34,593 bases of DNA from a virus. The stretch covers positions 1-34,593 of IMG/VR virus record IMGVR_UViG_3300032242_000189. One strand, written 5' to 3'. Positions 23,477 through 30,958 of the stretch are shown here, piece after piece. The notes beneath the pieces are model-generated. The model saw only the letters and a list, made by a program, of their open reading frames with translations. It searched no databases and was not told the origin of the DNA. The stretch's first letter is position 1, and the number at the start of each line of letters is the position of its first letter. Both the position numbers and the translations under genes were made by a program.

Positions 23477-25612
23477 TTATTGTTGCGTCAATGGATTTGA
23501 ACCTGATTCAATATCTTGTGTTGCTGTATTCATAGCGCCGTATTGTTCTGCATTACGCGATTCAATCTCTTTTTGTAATCTGCCTGTATCCATATGATGC
23601 AACAGTAACTGCACAATTGCATCAATCTCAGTCTTGTTTTGGCTTGTAATAGCGCGGGTATTTTGATCGTTAACCTTAACTTCAGCCATTGTTTCAGTGT
23701 TATGTGCCTTGGCAGTCTGGCGTAACAACTCACGTTTAATTTCATTGTCTTGTTTGACTTGCTCAATATCTTGACGCTGCTTCATTGCCATTTGCATAGC
23801 CTGAATCTGCTGATTAAGTTGGTCAACTTGCTGTTTACCTTGAGCCAATTGCATTTGAACCTGTGGCGAAATATCTGATTTTTCGTCAATCTGGGCTAAC
23901 GGGTTAGCCGCAGCCAATCGGTCTGCAATAGTTTCAGCGCCAGGGAATTCCATGTTTCTGAACAACAAATCTCCAGCAACGTGGAACAACTCTTGATTGC
24001 CAGTAAACAGCGGCATCATTGATTCAACGGCTTCTTGGCGCTTAGAGTTGTAGCCTGGGCCTGTTTCCATTACTACGTCATATTGACCGATGGTCATGTC
24101 GTGCAATACTTCAAACACGCCTTCGTCATTTTGCTTGGCTTCGTTAATTGTCACCAAATCCGGCTTGCCATCAGTGCCAATAATCCGCATTACACGTTGT
24201 GTGTCGTAAATCTTGGGGATCAAGTCAAGAATAATCTTACCCACATGAGCAATTGATTTAGTTAAGTTGTCATAGAAATCAAAGTTAGTCAGATCAACCT
24301 GTTGCTGCTGACCGTTCAGCGCCTTACCAGAAATATTGCCAGGCATTTGCTGCGACGGGTCGTAAATGCCCATCAGAGTGGCAATGTCTTGGTTAATCAA
24401 TGCAGAAGCCGCCATAACGCCTGCTGGAGGCGGTTCAGGCTGAAGGCGAGTTGGTGCAGGCGCTGCGTTACCGTCAATGTCGGTTTGCTTGTATCTCAGC
24501 AACGGGAACGATTTGACGTTAGCTGCTGCCCATTCACCTTCGTGACCCTCATCTTGGCCTTCTGCCATCAGCCATTTGGCCTTTGGAGCAAGTGCGACCG
24601 ATTCGGTGATGGTTGTCTGCCAGAAGTTGTACATCCGCTGCGCGTCTTTGGCATGGCGAACAATACCAAACTTGTGGCGCTTGTCACCCACGACCACATG
24701 GCGACCATAAACAGGCACGATTGGAATGTAACGGCTAGGCCAATCACGCTCCTCAATCACCTCGATGGCGGTTAGTTTCTTATATTTGACTGTGCGCTTG
24801 TAACTGTCACGTTCATTCTCAATGGTCAGGCCAGCAGCCTCTACCCTGGCAAAAAAGTCTTTGCCATCAGCATATTGTGTAGTGCCATCGCTTAATTGGT
24901 ACAGTTTGGCTTTCTCATGCACTACATAATAGTATTCAGCGACCCGAATATCTTCTTTGGTGATCCATTCCGACTGAGAATCACCCGTCCCACGTTGGCT
25001 AAATGATGTACCGTTGCCATCATCAAAGCCAGGGTACATAATTTTGAACTTGTCTTTGCTAATCATTGTGGTGATTAAGCAACGTTCAGCGTCATTACCG
25101 TCAATACGGGTAGAGTTTGGATCAAAGTAAACAGTAAACGGGTTTTCTACTGCATCAATGTAGATTTCTTGGTCAAAACTCTCGTCATTAACGTATTTGG
25201 TAATCAGACGGATGTAACCCCATCCCATGCGAACAGCGTAATCAAAGGCGGTGTCGTAAGCGTTATCAGCGTTTGATTGCACTTCAACGTGGCGGCAGAT
25301 GCCTTCAATCACTTGCGCTGTCTTAGCGTCCGATTGGTTGTTCATGCCGTGGACTTTGATCCGTGGGCGCTGCTGGCGTTGCTGGTTCGTTACCTGGCGG
25401 CAATATCCATCCAACTTATTAATGGTCAGGATAGGGCGCGATTCAAGGTTTCGGCTATTTTGGAGTTCAACAGGCCATTGCTCACCAGCGGAGACAAACT
25501 TCAGGTCTTCCAACCCTTGCTGACGGTTCATTGTGTCCGCGTCATTGCACAGTTTGAGGAATTGCTTTGCCTCGTCAATGATTGGATCGTAATCCGATTG
25601 AGAATCGCTCAT
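23477..25612 (-). CDS. Portal protein, P22-like
   Basis: The 711-residue protein matches the P22 portal family, which forms a 12-fold ring at the packaging vertex. Recognisable parts are DEAKQFLKLCNDADTMNRQQ and LEDLKFVSAGEQWP near the start, the conserved RPILTINKL and a long C-terminal helical barrel (KQQVDQLNQQIQAMQMAMKQ and onward). P22 portal is 725 residues. The start at 25612 lies two bases after the terminase stop. An in-frame ATG at 25627 would overlap terminase by 13 bases, and neither has a strong ribosome site, so coupling is likely. The order TerS-TerL-portal-scaffold-coat is complete. Confidence 0.9.
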   Translation of the reverse strand: MSDSQSDYDPIIDEAKQFLKLCNDADTMNRQQGLEDLKFVSAGEQWPVELQNSRNLESRPILTINKLDGYCRQVTNQQRQQRPRIKVHGMNNQSDAKTAQVIEGICRHVEVQSNADNAYDTAFDYAVRMGWGYIRLITKYVNDESFDQEIYIDAVENPFTVYFDPNSTRIDGNDAERCLITTMISKDKFKIMYPGFDDGNGTSFSQRGTGDSQSEWITKEDIRVAEYYYVVHEKAKLYQLSDGTTQYADGKDFFARVEAAGLTIENERDSYKRTVKYKKLTAIEVIEERDWPSRYIPIVPVYGRHVVVGDKRHKFGIVRHAKDAQRMYNFWQTTITESVALAPKAKWLMAEGQDEGHEGEWAAANVKSFPLLRYKQTDIDGNAAPAPTRLQPEPPPAGVMAASALINQDIATLMGIYDPSQQMPGNISGKALNGQQQQVDLTNFDFYDNLTKSIAHVGKIILDLIPKIYDTQRVMRIIGTDGKPDLVTINEAKQNDEGVFEVLHDMTIGQYDVVMETGPGYNSKRQEAVESMMPLFTGNQELFHVAGDLLFRNMEFPGAETIADRLAAANPLAQIDEKSDISPQVQMQLAQGKQQVDQLNQQIQAMQMAMKQRQDIEQVKQDNEIKRELLRQTAKAHNTETMAEVKVNDQNTRAITSQNKTEIDAIVQLLLHHMDTGRLQKEIESRNAEQYGAMNTATQDIESGSNPLTQQ

Positions 25613-25614
25613 AT

Positions 25615-26898
25615 TTAGGCCATCCATGAATTAGGCATTTGATAACTTCGCCTTGGTGGAGCGCGTTTCTTAGGCTCGTTTACCATCAATCCAAGCATAC
25701 GAAAAGCATCTGCGCCGTGGCTGTACTGGTCATGCAACGGGTTTTTGCTGAATTGTTTAGTTTCAGGGTCTACCTCATAGCGATAATGACGTAAACATTG
25801 TAGCCCATCATGGCAGTTTTCCCTATCAAACCAACAGTTACGGAATAATGTACGGGCTGCGTTGATTGAATCTACTACTGGCGTGCGCGGGATAATCTTT
25901 GTTTTATAGCCTGCACTTTTGACAATTTGGTCAATGGATCGGCCTGCCGCTGCCAAGGTTTTGTTTTCAGCATCATGCGGGAGCCAGAGCGTGTCATATA
26001 CATACCCGAAGGTCTGCATCTTAGCAAGGTAATCCGTGATCGTTTTTTGCGAATCCTCGATATACCGAATAAGGCGCGTTTCCATTCCAATGAACTGTAC
26101 AAACCAAATCGCTGTCGCATCCGACCAACCCAAGTCAAATACAGCGTGAACAGGTTTAGACGGGTCATATCCTACCTTTGTAATGCGGTTTTCTAAGTCT
26201 GCTTGCTGAAGTTCTCGGGCAAAGATAGCCCCATCAACAGTCTGGCGGCAAATGCCCTCCCAGACGGTGTTATAGGCTTGCATATCCCTTTGCTTGAGTG
26301 AGTCTTTTTCAAGGCGCAGCGTGTCAGGAAACCAAGGGTTGTCATTCCAGTTGATTTTTGTCACCACCGAGTTGTCAGGTGGATTCAAAACAAACCGCTG
26401 ATAAGTCTCATCTGTCTCAAGTTCAGGGTTAAAGCTAACCCAAATCTCAGACTGTTCTTTACGGATGGTAGGGATCAGCACATCCCACGACCTGGCTGAC
26501 ACGGACTGCGCTTCTTCTACCCAACAAACGTCCACACCCTCAAACGACTTGACGTTGGCAATGTTGTTACGCAGGCCAACAAAGTTAAATTCAGTGCCGT
26601 TCTTGCCCCGTATCGTGTTCTGGGTGATCTCATACATCCCGTTTAGGCTGAGATCCTCAATCTGGTCGCTCAGTAGCTTGTGAACCGAGTCTTTCATTGA
26701 GGTCATGAATTCACGGGCGCAAAGTATGCGTAACGGGTCTTTAGCGCCTTTAATCAATAAAGCCCTGGCAATTCCCCACGACTTAGCCCCACCACGACCA
26801 CCGTATAGGACGCGATAGCGAGACTTAGCTGGCTGAAATAAGCAAGCCAGTTTCTCAGGAAACTCAGCCTTCTTGATTGTTCCACTGACTTCGCTCAT
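25615..26898 (-). CDS. terL: Terminase large subunit
   Basis: The 427-residue packaging motor carries an ATPase and a nuclease. Walker A is GGRGGAKS at 33-40, Walker B VCWVEEA at 124-130, and the coupling motif SFNP at 155-158. The C-terminal nuclease shows FDLGWSD (Asp255), LPHDAE (Asp309) and HGADAFR (Asp397), the expected acidic triad. It belongs to the Terminase_3/Sf6-like group, which cuts and packages concatemers by a headful mechanism, consistent with the permuted ends here. Its start overlaps the small subunit stop (ATGA). Confidence 0.94.
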   Translation of the reverse strand: MSEVSGTIKKAEFPEKLACLFQPAKSRYRVLYGGRGGAKSWGIARALLIKGAKDPLRILCAREFMTSMKDSVHKLLSDQIEDLSLNGMYEITQNTIRGKNGTEFNFVGLRNNIANVKSFEGVDVCWVEEAQSVSARSWDVLIPTIRKEQSEIWVSFNPELETDETYQRFVLNPPDNSVVTKINWNDNPWFPDTLRLEKDSLKQRDMQAYNTVWEGICRQTVDGAIFARELQQADLENRITKVGYDPSKPVHAVFDLGWSDATAIWFVQFIGMETRLIRYIEDSQKTITDYLAKMQTFGYVYDTLWLPHDAENKTLAAAGRSIDQIVKSAGYKTKIIPRTPVVDSINAARTLFRNCWFDRENCHDGLQCLRHYRYEVDPETKQFSKNPLHDQYSHGADAFRMLGLMVNEPKKRAPPRRSYQMPNSWMA

Positions 26899-27308
26899 TC
26901 AGGCTTTACAAAAGTAACTTGGATGCCAGAAATCAATGGAGCGCCATCAGCACCTGTAATTTCAGTCTTTGTACTCTCACGATACTTCTTCGGGAACCTT
27001 GCAGCCATTGAACGCGACCACAAAGAAGTGTTGATTTTGTCGCTTTCTTTGTTCTCAATCAAATAAGCCTGTGCCTGTTCTTCCCACCAATATTGCTCAT
27101 ATTGCTTCGCATCTTCCAAGGCGTGCATAAAATCAGGATATTCATCACGCCATTTATAAAATACTCTAAGGGAAAACCCTAAATGAGAAGCGATTTGTTC
27201 AGTGCTTTTGCCGAGTTTCCCCAACTCTATGACTTGCTCACATATAGCGGGGTCATAAAGGGATGGGCGACCTACTGGACGCTTTTGGGGAGTTTCGGTT
27301 TCAGTCAT
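26895..27308 (-). CDS. terS: Terminase small subunit
   Basis: The 137-residue protein has a basic N-terminus (PQKRPVGRPSLYD), a helix-turn-helix-like core (LGKSTEQIASHLGFSLRVFY, residues about 31-50) and the phrase WRDEYPDFMHALEDAKQYEQ. This matches the small terminase subunits of the Sf6 type, which recognise the packaging start and recruit TerL. It is coupled to terL by ATGA. The basic GRPSLYD piece may contact DNA. Confidence 0.88.
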   Translation of the reverse strand: MTETETPQKRPVGRPSLYDPAICEQVIELGKLGKSTEQIASHLGFSLRVFYKWRDEYPDFMHALEDAKQYEQYWWEEQAQAYLIENKESDKINTSLWSRSMAARFPKKYRESTKTEITGADGAPLISGIQVTFVKPE

Positions 27309-27466
27309 TTTTTCTTTGCAGTCTTGGCTGATTCTTTGAATGCCATAGCTGTAGGCGCACCCTTTGAGCCAGGCTTACGCATCTTTTCTACCTTTTCGCC
27401 AGCAGCCTTTTCAGCCTTGATGCGTTCTTGCTTTGCATGGATATTCGCATAGAGTCCAGGTTTCAT
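27305..27466 (-). CDS. 53-residue lysine-rich phage protein
   Basis: A short gene reads from ATG 27464-27466 to TGA 27305-27307. The product is very basic: residues 1-20 are MKPGLYANIHAKQERIKAEK and the end is KESAKTAKKK. The middle contains MRKPGSKGAPTAMAFK. Small proteins with the same MKPGLYANIHAKQERI opening occur upstream of terminase genes in many phages, but the function is not known to me. It is coupled to both neighbours (TAATG upstream, ATGA to terS). The basic character suggests nucleic-acid binding. Confidence 0.75.
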   Translation of the reverse strand: MKPGLYANIHAKQERIKAEKAAGEKVEKMRKPGSKGAPTAMAFKESAKTAKKK

Positions 27467-27738
27467 TAGCAGTTCCAGTTCTTCAGTGAGGCTTTAGCCC
27501 GTTCAGCAGGGCCTTTGGCGTTTTTTACTACACCTTCCATACGGGCACAGAAAGAAGTCTTGCGGCCTTCATCTTTCTTTGTCTTAGGGTTAGGTGCGGG
27601 GGCTTTTAAATTACTGCCGTTCTTTGCATTGTATTCAGCGCGGCCTTTTGCAGTCATGCCAGCGCCTTTTTCCGTTGGGTTGTAGGTCTTGCCCTTGCCC
27701 GTGGTTTTATGCTCAATTGGTTTGTCGTGCTTTTTCAT
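27466..27738 (-). CDS. 90-residue basic protein, DUF6321-like
   Basis: The protein has the phrases MTAKGRAEYNAKNGSNLKAP (about 28-47) and KTSFCARMEGVV followed by GPAERAKASLKNWNC at the end. These are typical of the DUF6321 family of small phage proteins. The function is unknown. It is very basic with a conserved C-terminal cysteine. It is part of the cluster of small basic proteins preceding terminase and overlaps its neighbours by TAATG and ATGA. Confidence 0.75.
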   Translation of the reverse strand: MKKHDKPIEHKTTGKGKTYNPTEKGAGMTAKGRAEYNAKNGSNLKAPAPNPKTKKDEGRKTSFCARMEGVVKNAKGPAERAKASLKNWNC

Positions 27739-27881
27739 TTCTTTTTAGCTTTGGCTTTTTCAGCCTCACGCTTTTCAGAGTATGCAATTGCAACGGCCTG
27801 CTTGACGGGTTTCCCCGCCTTCATTTCGGCCTTAATGTTTTCTTTAAACGCCTTGGGGCTGGTTGACTTCTTCAGGGGCAT
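27735..27881 (-). CDS. 48-residue lysine-rich phage protein
   Basis: A short gene runs from ATG 27879-27881 to TGA 27735-27737. The product (MPLKKSTSPKAFKENIKAEM at the start, ending in an Ala/Lys-rich tail) matches a common small phage protein type with a KAGKPVKQAVAIAY core. The function is unknown. The stop overlaps the DUF6321-like start as ATGA. The first 38 bases overlap the end of the gene at 27844-28014, which is read in another frame. Confidence 0.72.
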   Translation of the reverse strand: MPLKKSTSPKAFKENIKAEMKAGKPVKQAVAIAYSEKREAEKAKAKKK

Positions 27882-28014
27882 CTTTGCTCTCCAGTTGGGT
27901 TAACCACCATTGGCAATCTTGAATTGCGCCTTGGATGGCTACTAAGTTGACTTCCATGCTTTTCTGCTGGTTAGTCAGTTCAGCAATACGGTCGGTGATT
28001 TGTTTTTCAGTCAT
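27844..28014 (-). CDS. 56-residue coiled-coil protein
   Basis: The product (TEKQITDRIAELTNQQKSME near the start) is a short predicted coiled coil followed by AIQDCQWWLTQLE. The ATG at 28012-28014 overlaps the stop of the GroES-like gene as ATGA, which decides against an in-frame start ten codons upstream. Its 3' end overlaps the 48-residue gene. No family is recognised; it may be a small oligomerising partner. Confidence 0.65.
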   Translation of the reverse strand: MTEKQITDRIAELTNQQKSMEVNLVAIQGAIQDCQWWLTQLESKDAPEEVNQPQGV

Positions 28015-28289
28015 GATTCTTCCACAAAGCAAATGTCTTGCCAACTCATTTTTAAGTGGCGTTCGTTGTTAATCTTTAATTCCTCAAACTTTAGGTATTC
28101 ATCCCCGTAGTTCTTGGCAAGCGTACCAAAATAAACCTTGTCGCCTATGTTTAAGTGTTTAGCCGCTTCTGGGCCAACAGCTACCACATAGCCAACAGAG
28201 TCAGCTTCCGCTGTCTGTACATACAAACTACTTTGGATTCTTTGTTGCGGTTTGACAATAATCTTGTCTCGCAATGGCATCAGTTTCAT
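28011..28289 (-). CDS. GroES-like co-chaperonin
   Basis: The 92-residue protein fits the GroES/Cpn10 fold. MPLRDKIIVKPQQ at 4-16 is the first strand pair, IQSSLYVQTAEADSVGYVVA covers the mobile-loop region, and VGPEAAKHLNIGDKVYFG carries the conserved glycine turn and GDKV strand. The C-terminus EYLKFEELKIN followed by MSWQDICFVEE completes the barrel. Phage co-chaperonins such as T4 gp31 replace host GroES to fold phage proteins with host GroEL. Coat or fibre proteins would be likely clients here. The mobile loop differs from E. coli GroES, so GroEL binding is not certain. Confidence 0.8.
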   Translation of the reverse strand: MKLMPLRDKIIVKPQQRIQSSLYVQTAEADSVGYVVAVGPEAAKHLNIGDKVYFGTLAKNYGDEYLKFEELKINNERHLKMSWQDICFVEES

Positions 28290-28492
28290 TTTTTTGGCCT
28301 TCCACGTTGTCTTTTTACGGGTTCTTCAGTCATTTCTTTAACTGGCAAAACCAATATTTCAACGGGTAAAGCAAAAAATTCGCCGCATATTTCACTATGG
28401 TGGCGGTTTTGGTATGTTGGATAACGCCTACAAACTCCCATTTGACCGTGGTCTTGGAAATGCTTGCAGGCTTTACAATTGTCTAAGGCCAT
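28286..28492 (-). CDS. Small cysteine-rich protein with AT-hook-like tail
   Basis: The 68-residue protein has cysteines at NCKACKHF (residues 5-12), CRRYP and CGEFF, in a spacing that suggests one metal site. It ends in KRQRGRPKK, which contains the RGRP core of AT-hook DNA-binding motifs. GGAG lies four bases before the ATG. It is coupled to the GroES-like gene by ATGA. A DNA-binding role is suggested by the tail but not proven. Confidence 0.65.
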   Translation of the reverse strand: MALDNCKACKHFQDHGQMGVCRRYPTYQNRHHSEICGEFFALPVEILVLPVKEMTEEPVKRQRGRPKK

Positions 28493-28519
28493 TCAACTCC
28501 TTCATAGTTGCTTGGTTTA

Positions 28520-28552
28520 GAAACCCGCAGTCATGCCGGACTGCGTGGTTTC
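28520..28552. other. 13-bp hairpin after the gene at 28556
   Basis: GAAACC-CGCAGTC-atgccg-GACTGCG-t-GGTTTC forms a 13-bp stem with one bulged base and a 6-base loop, starting three bases after a minus-strand stop codon. On the minus strand no T run follows; on the plus strand TTTATTTTTT follows soon after. On the minus strand its 3' arm can also pair forward as GGTTT-ct-AAACC. It may protect the mRNA end or terminate antisense transcription. Confidence 0.55.
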
Positions 28553-28555
28553 GCT

Positions 28556-28885
28556 TTATTTTTTGTATTCAGCGCGTTCGTGCGAATAACACTCGTGTTC
28601 ACGGCTACCGCCCTTGAACTCGCCCAAACGACCGTCAACCTTGCCCATGTGACCATCAACACGGTCGCCCATGCCATCAGCCTTGCCCATAGCAACACCG
28701 CCGACCAGTTTAGCTTTACGCTCACCAGACATATCGGATGCGTTCACGCCCTTTGGAATCTTTTCGCCAGAAGCGCCAGGCATGAACTTAGTGCTGTTAA
28801 CACCTTTTTCACTACCCATCTTCTCGCCAGTGCGATCCGAAGCGGCTACACCCTTAGGTGTCTTTTCTTTGCCGTAGTAACCCAT
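28556..28885 (-). CDS. Gly/Lys-rich repeat protein, unknown
   Basis: The 109-residue protein contains an imperfect internal repeat, TPKGVAASDRTGEK (about 8-21) and IPKGVNASDMSGER (about 43-56). A Gly/Asp/Met-rich part with KADGMGDRVDGHMGKVDGRL and a C-terminal SREHECYSHERAEYKK follow. Its low complexity suggests a flexible protein. The ATG at 28883-28885 is preceded by AAGGAAAAATC, so the longer in-frame start 18 codons upstream is rejected. No family or function is recognised. Confidence 0.7.
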   Translation of the reverse strand: MGYYGKEKTPKGVAASDRTGEKMGSEKGVNSTKFMPGASGEKIPKGVNASDMSGERKAKLVGGVAMGKADGMGDRVDGHMGKVDGRLGEFKGGSREHECYSHERAEYKK

Positions 28886-28917
28886 GATTTTTCCTTGAAA
28901 TAGGCGAAATGCCTGTC

Positions 28918-29238
28918 TTATTTTACACTGATTTGCCATTCACGTTCATTTCTGCCCGTGTTTGACTTTACTTTATTTCCCGTTTGCTCAATTAAACCAA
29001 GACGTTCCATCTCGCTTAACCGCCTAGCAACTTGGTTAGGATCCAGCGTTGTATTGCTAGAAATCCCGTCCTTGCCAAGCGCCCCGTGTTTAACTAAACA
29101 ATTCGTGATTTCGCTCCAGTGGTCTGAGGCTTTGTCTTTTATGCTTTCCGCTGCTTCATGACTCGTCACTGGATCATCTTTTCTTACCCTTGGAAAAAGG
29201 TTAAGAGGGTGACCGCCAAAAATATCTGATAGTTTCAT
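28918..29238 (-). CDS. Winged-helix-like regulatory protein candidate
   Basis: The 106-residue protein starts MKLSDIFGGHPLNLFPRVRK. A middle part (SHEAAESIKDKASDHWSEIT) leads to a winged-helix-like stretch, TTLDPNQVARRLSEMERLGL followed by IEQTGNKVKSN (about residues 63-94). The RRLSEMERLGLIE phrase is typical of winged-helix recognition regions. It may act as a small transcription factor on phage or host promoters. AAGGACGAATC precedes the ATG. The upstream gap 29239-29408 has notable secondary structure. Confidence 0.7.
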   Translation of the reverse strand: MKLSDIFGGHPLNLFPRVRKDDPVTSHEAAESIKDKASDHWSEITNCLVKHGALGKDGISSNTTLDPNQVARRLSEMERLGLIEQTGNKVKSNTGRNEREWQISVK

Positions 29239-29408
29239 GATTCGTCCTTAATTTAATGGGGTACTCGCTGCGTCTGTGGCTGTCATAGAGGACAGCGCCT
29301 CATTTCCTATTCACAGCATCCGCTTTTCCCCGAATTAGTGGCAGACATTGACCTATGCGGACGGCCTGCCAGCGCCCGACTTTCTGGAGGAGGATCCCAG
29401 TTAGGTCA
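29239..29408 (-). promoter_or_regulatory. 170-bp non-coding region with strong secondary structure
   Basis: No gene fits this stretch. GGCTGTC-atagag-GACAGC near 29278-29296 forms a hairpin. TGACCTA (29349-29355) is complementary to TAGGTCA (29402-29408), closing a 46-base loop that contains smaller stems such as CCAG/CTGG. TCCGC and GCGGA also pair across the middle. It follows the stop of the SSB-like gene directly and precedes the 28918 gene. It may be a structured leader, a small RNA or a processing region. No promoter with good -35 and -10 boxes was found. Confidence 0.5.
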
Positions 29409-29633
29409 TTAAAAAGAAATATCTTCGTCTTTTGGTTCTTTAGGACGAGGATCATTGACATAAGCCCACCCCGACCATGAACCTTCCATCACTGGAATTA
29501 CGTCAATTTTAAGCATTTCTCCATTCTTTGTGTCAATGATAGACCCGATTCGTGTATATCGGTTCTTTTCTTTGCCTGTAGCGTCAGTGTATTTGCCTGT
29601 GATAACGCTAAGTTCTTTAAGTACTGTGGCCAT
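29409..29633 (-). CDS. Small protein with SSB-like acidic tail
   Basis: The 74-residue protein is beta-rich in its first 50 residues (VLKELSVITGKYTDATGKEK, then RYTRIGSIIDTKNGEMLKID). It ends PKDEDISF, closely resembling the acidic tip DDDIPF of bacterial single-stranded DNA-binding protein. In SSB that tip recruits recombination and replication proteins. The gene lies beside an exonuclease and an Erf annealing gene, overlapping the exonuclease by 17 bases. A small OB-fold SSB-like function is inferred from the tail and the neighbours; no OB-fold residue pattern is certain. Confidence 0.6.
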   Translation of the reverse strand: MATVLKELSVITGKYTDATGKEKNRYTRIGSIIDTKNGEMLKIDVIPVMEGSWSGWAYVNDPRPKEPKDEDISF

Positions 29634-30240
29634 TTTTTCTTTCGTTTAGGTTCTTTATTTTTGTTTCTAGTTCATCTAAAAACTCTTGGATTTCGAATTC
29701 CAACATCTTTACATACATTGAATCAAATTCAACCCGTTTAATGAATAACTGTAGTCCATCAGGCATTCTAGGGTCAAAACTTACAAAGTCGCACCAATCC
29801 CTTTCAGTACACGCCATTTGCCACTGCATTTGCGTAATGTACTTGGTTGGCACTTTCCCCAATAAGACAGTCTCAATATGCGTTGCAGTGTTAGGACATT
29901 TGATCTCAATCAGACCGTTGTAGTCAACAAGCCCATCAGGAGACGCACCAGCCTCTGAAATGCGCGGGTGAATGACAAAGCCTGTCTCAGCCACCAAAAC
30001 GTCTTTAATCGCTTCGTATGCGGCCCTGGCTAAAGGTTCTTGATCTGTACCCCACTGCATTGCAGCATTCGTAAATCCTTCGGCTTGCACTCCTGTCATG
30101 CGTTCGCAAACAAGTTGGGCCATGTAGTTGTCACGCGATGCTGAATAACCCGTTTTGGTTTTGGCGATAACGTCAGCTACCTTAGAGGCGGTTACCTTGC
30201 CCAATCGGGCGGCAAACCATTCTGGTGATCTTTGTTCCAT
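29617..30240 (-). CDS. YqaJ-type recombination exonuclease
   Basis: The 207-residue protein fits the YqaJ/lambda exonuclease PD-(D/E)XK family. The N-terminus is EQRSPEWFAARLGKVTASKV. GTDQEPLARAAYE (65-77) carries a family acidic residue, and SPDGL (Asp102) with IEIKCP (Glu112, Lys114) forms the catalytic centre. It would resect one strand of double-stranded ends in the 5'-to-3' direction, making single strands for the Erf protein encoded next to it. The ATG at 30238-30240 overlaps the erf stop as TAATG, so an in-frame start 17 codons upstream is rejected. Confidence 0.9.
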   Translation of the reverse strand: MEQRSPEWFAARLGKVTASKVADVIAKTKTGYSASRDNYMAQLVCERMTGVQAEGFTNAAMQWGTDQEPLARAAYEAIKDVLVAETGFVIHPRISEAGASPDGLVDYNGLIEIKCPNTATHIETVLLGKVPTKYITQMQWQMACTERDWCDFVSFDPRMPDGLQLFIKRVEFDSMYVKMLEFEIQEFLDELETKIKNLNERKNGHST

Positions 30241-30800
30241 TACAGTTTTCCTTTCATTTTGTCTTTGATGGCAATAACTCGCTTCTGCCAAGTCGGTTCA
30301 CCATTAGCGTAAGCGTAGGCGGCGATATAGGCTTTCTTTAAATCTTCTTCTGTCATTGTTGCTTCTATGGCGGCTAACAAGTCAGCCATTTTTGCTTCAT
30401 CAACTTCAGACTTTTTGATCTCAGTTTTGCGGCTGGCAGCGTTGCCATCATCATCTTCAGGTGCAATACCGCAAGCAGCCATCAATGAATAACGGCGAGC
30501 ATAGGTTAAAGCAGATCCGTAACCTTGTGGGTCGTGCTTGACAGCGGGAACATGAAGTTTGCCGCAATTCAGCATTTCGCCAGATTCGTGGATAAACACT
30601 GTTTCCACCACTACGCCAGTGTCAGACTCTGAGCATTGCTGGATCATTGCTATGCCATTGCGGTTTAAACCGTCCATAACGGCTTCTACGCAAGCGGACA
30701 GGTCAGCGTAGCGTGAACGGAAATGCGGGTTTGTAGCGGTCTTTAAAGCAGGCCCAAAGGCCATTTGTGCTTTGACAAGTGCAGAAGCTAAATTTTTCAT
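30240..30800 (-). CDS. erf: ERF-family single-strand annealing recombinase
   Basis: The 186-residue protein matches the ERF family. Its conserved core is NPHFRSRYADLSACVEAVMD (residues 23-42), then NRNGIAMIQQ and GSALTYARRYSLMAACGIAP (about 95-114), followed by EDDDGNAAS. It anneals complementary single strands and works with the exonuclease downstream. It also helps circularise or repair replicating phage DNA, as Erf does in P22. It is coupled to the exonuclease by TAATG and to the small gene upstream by ATGA. Confidence 0.92.
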   Translation of the reverse strand: MKNLASALVKAQMAFGPALKTATNPHFRSRYADLSACVEAVMDGLNRNGIAMIQQCSESDTGVVVETVFIHESGEMLNCGKLHVPAVKHDPQGYGSALTYARRYSLMAACGIAPEDDDGNAASRKTEIKKSEVDEAKMADLLAAIEATMTEEDLKKAYIAAYAYANGEPTWQKRVIAIKDKMKGKL

Positions 30801-30958
30801 GATTCGTCTTTCTTTGTGATCTTAATTGCTAGGATGTGTTTGTCGCCAAGATTGCGGACTGAGCGAACCCATGCGCGGATGTTGTGGCGTTGGGTTGTTA
30901 CTGGTGTCATGTCGTTGCACCAAAGTTCACGGGCGCGTTTAAGGATAATTGTGTTCAT
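30797..30958 (-). CDS. 53-residue basic protein
   Basis: A short gene runs from ATG 30956-30958 to TGA 30797-30799. The product (MNTIILKRARELWCNDMTPV at the start) is basic with several Arg and Asn residues and an RHNIRAWVRSVRN stretch, suggesting nucleic-acid binding. Its stop overlaps the erf ATG (ATGA) and its start overlaps the upstream small gene stop (TAATG), so it sits inside the recombination operon. No family is recognised. Confidence 0.65.
   Translation of the reverse strand: MNTIILKRARELWCNDMTPVTTQRHNIRAWVRSVRNLGDKHILAIKITKKDES

Noticed and set aside
28508-28903. Plus-strand open frame opposite the Gly/Lys-rich repeat protein
   Set aside because: The minus-strand gene has a strong ribosome site and ordered neighbours; the plus frame has neither.
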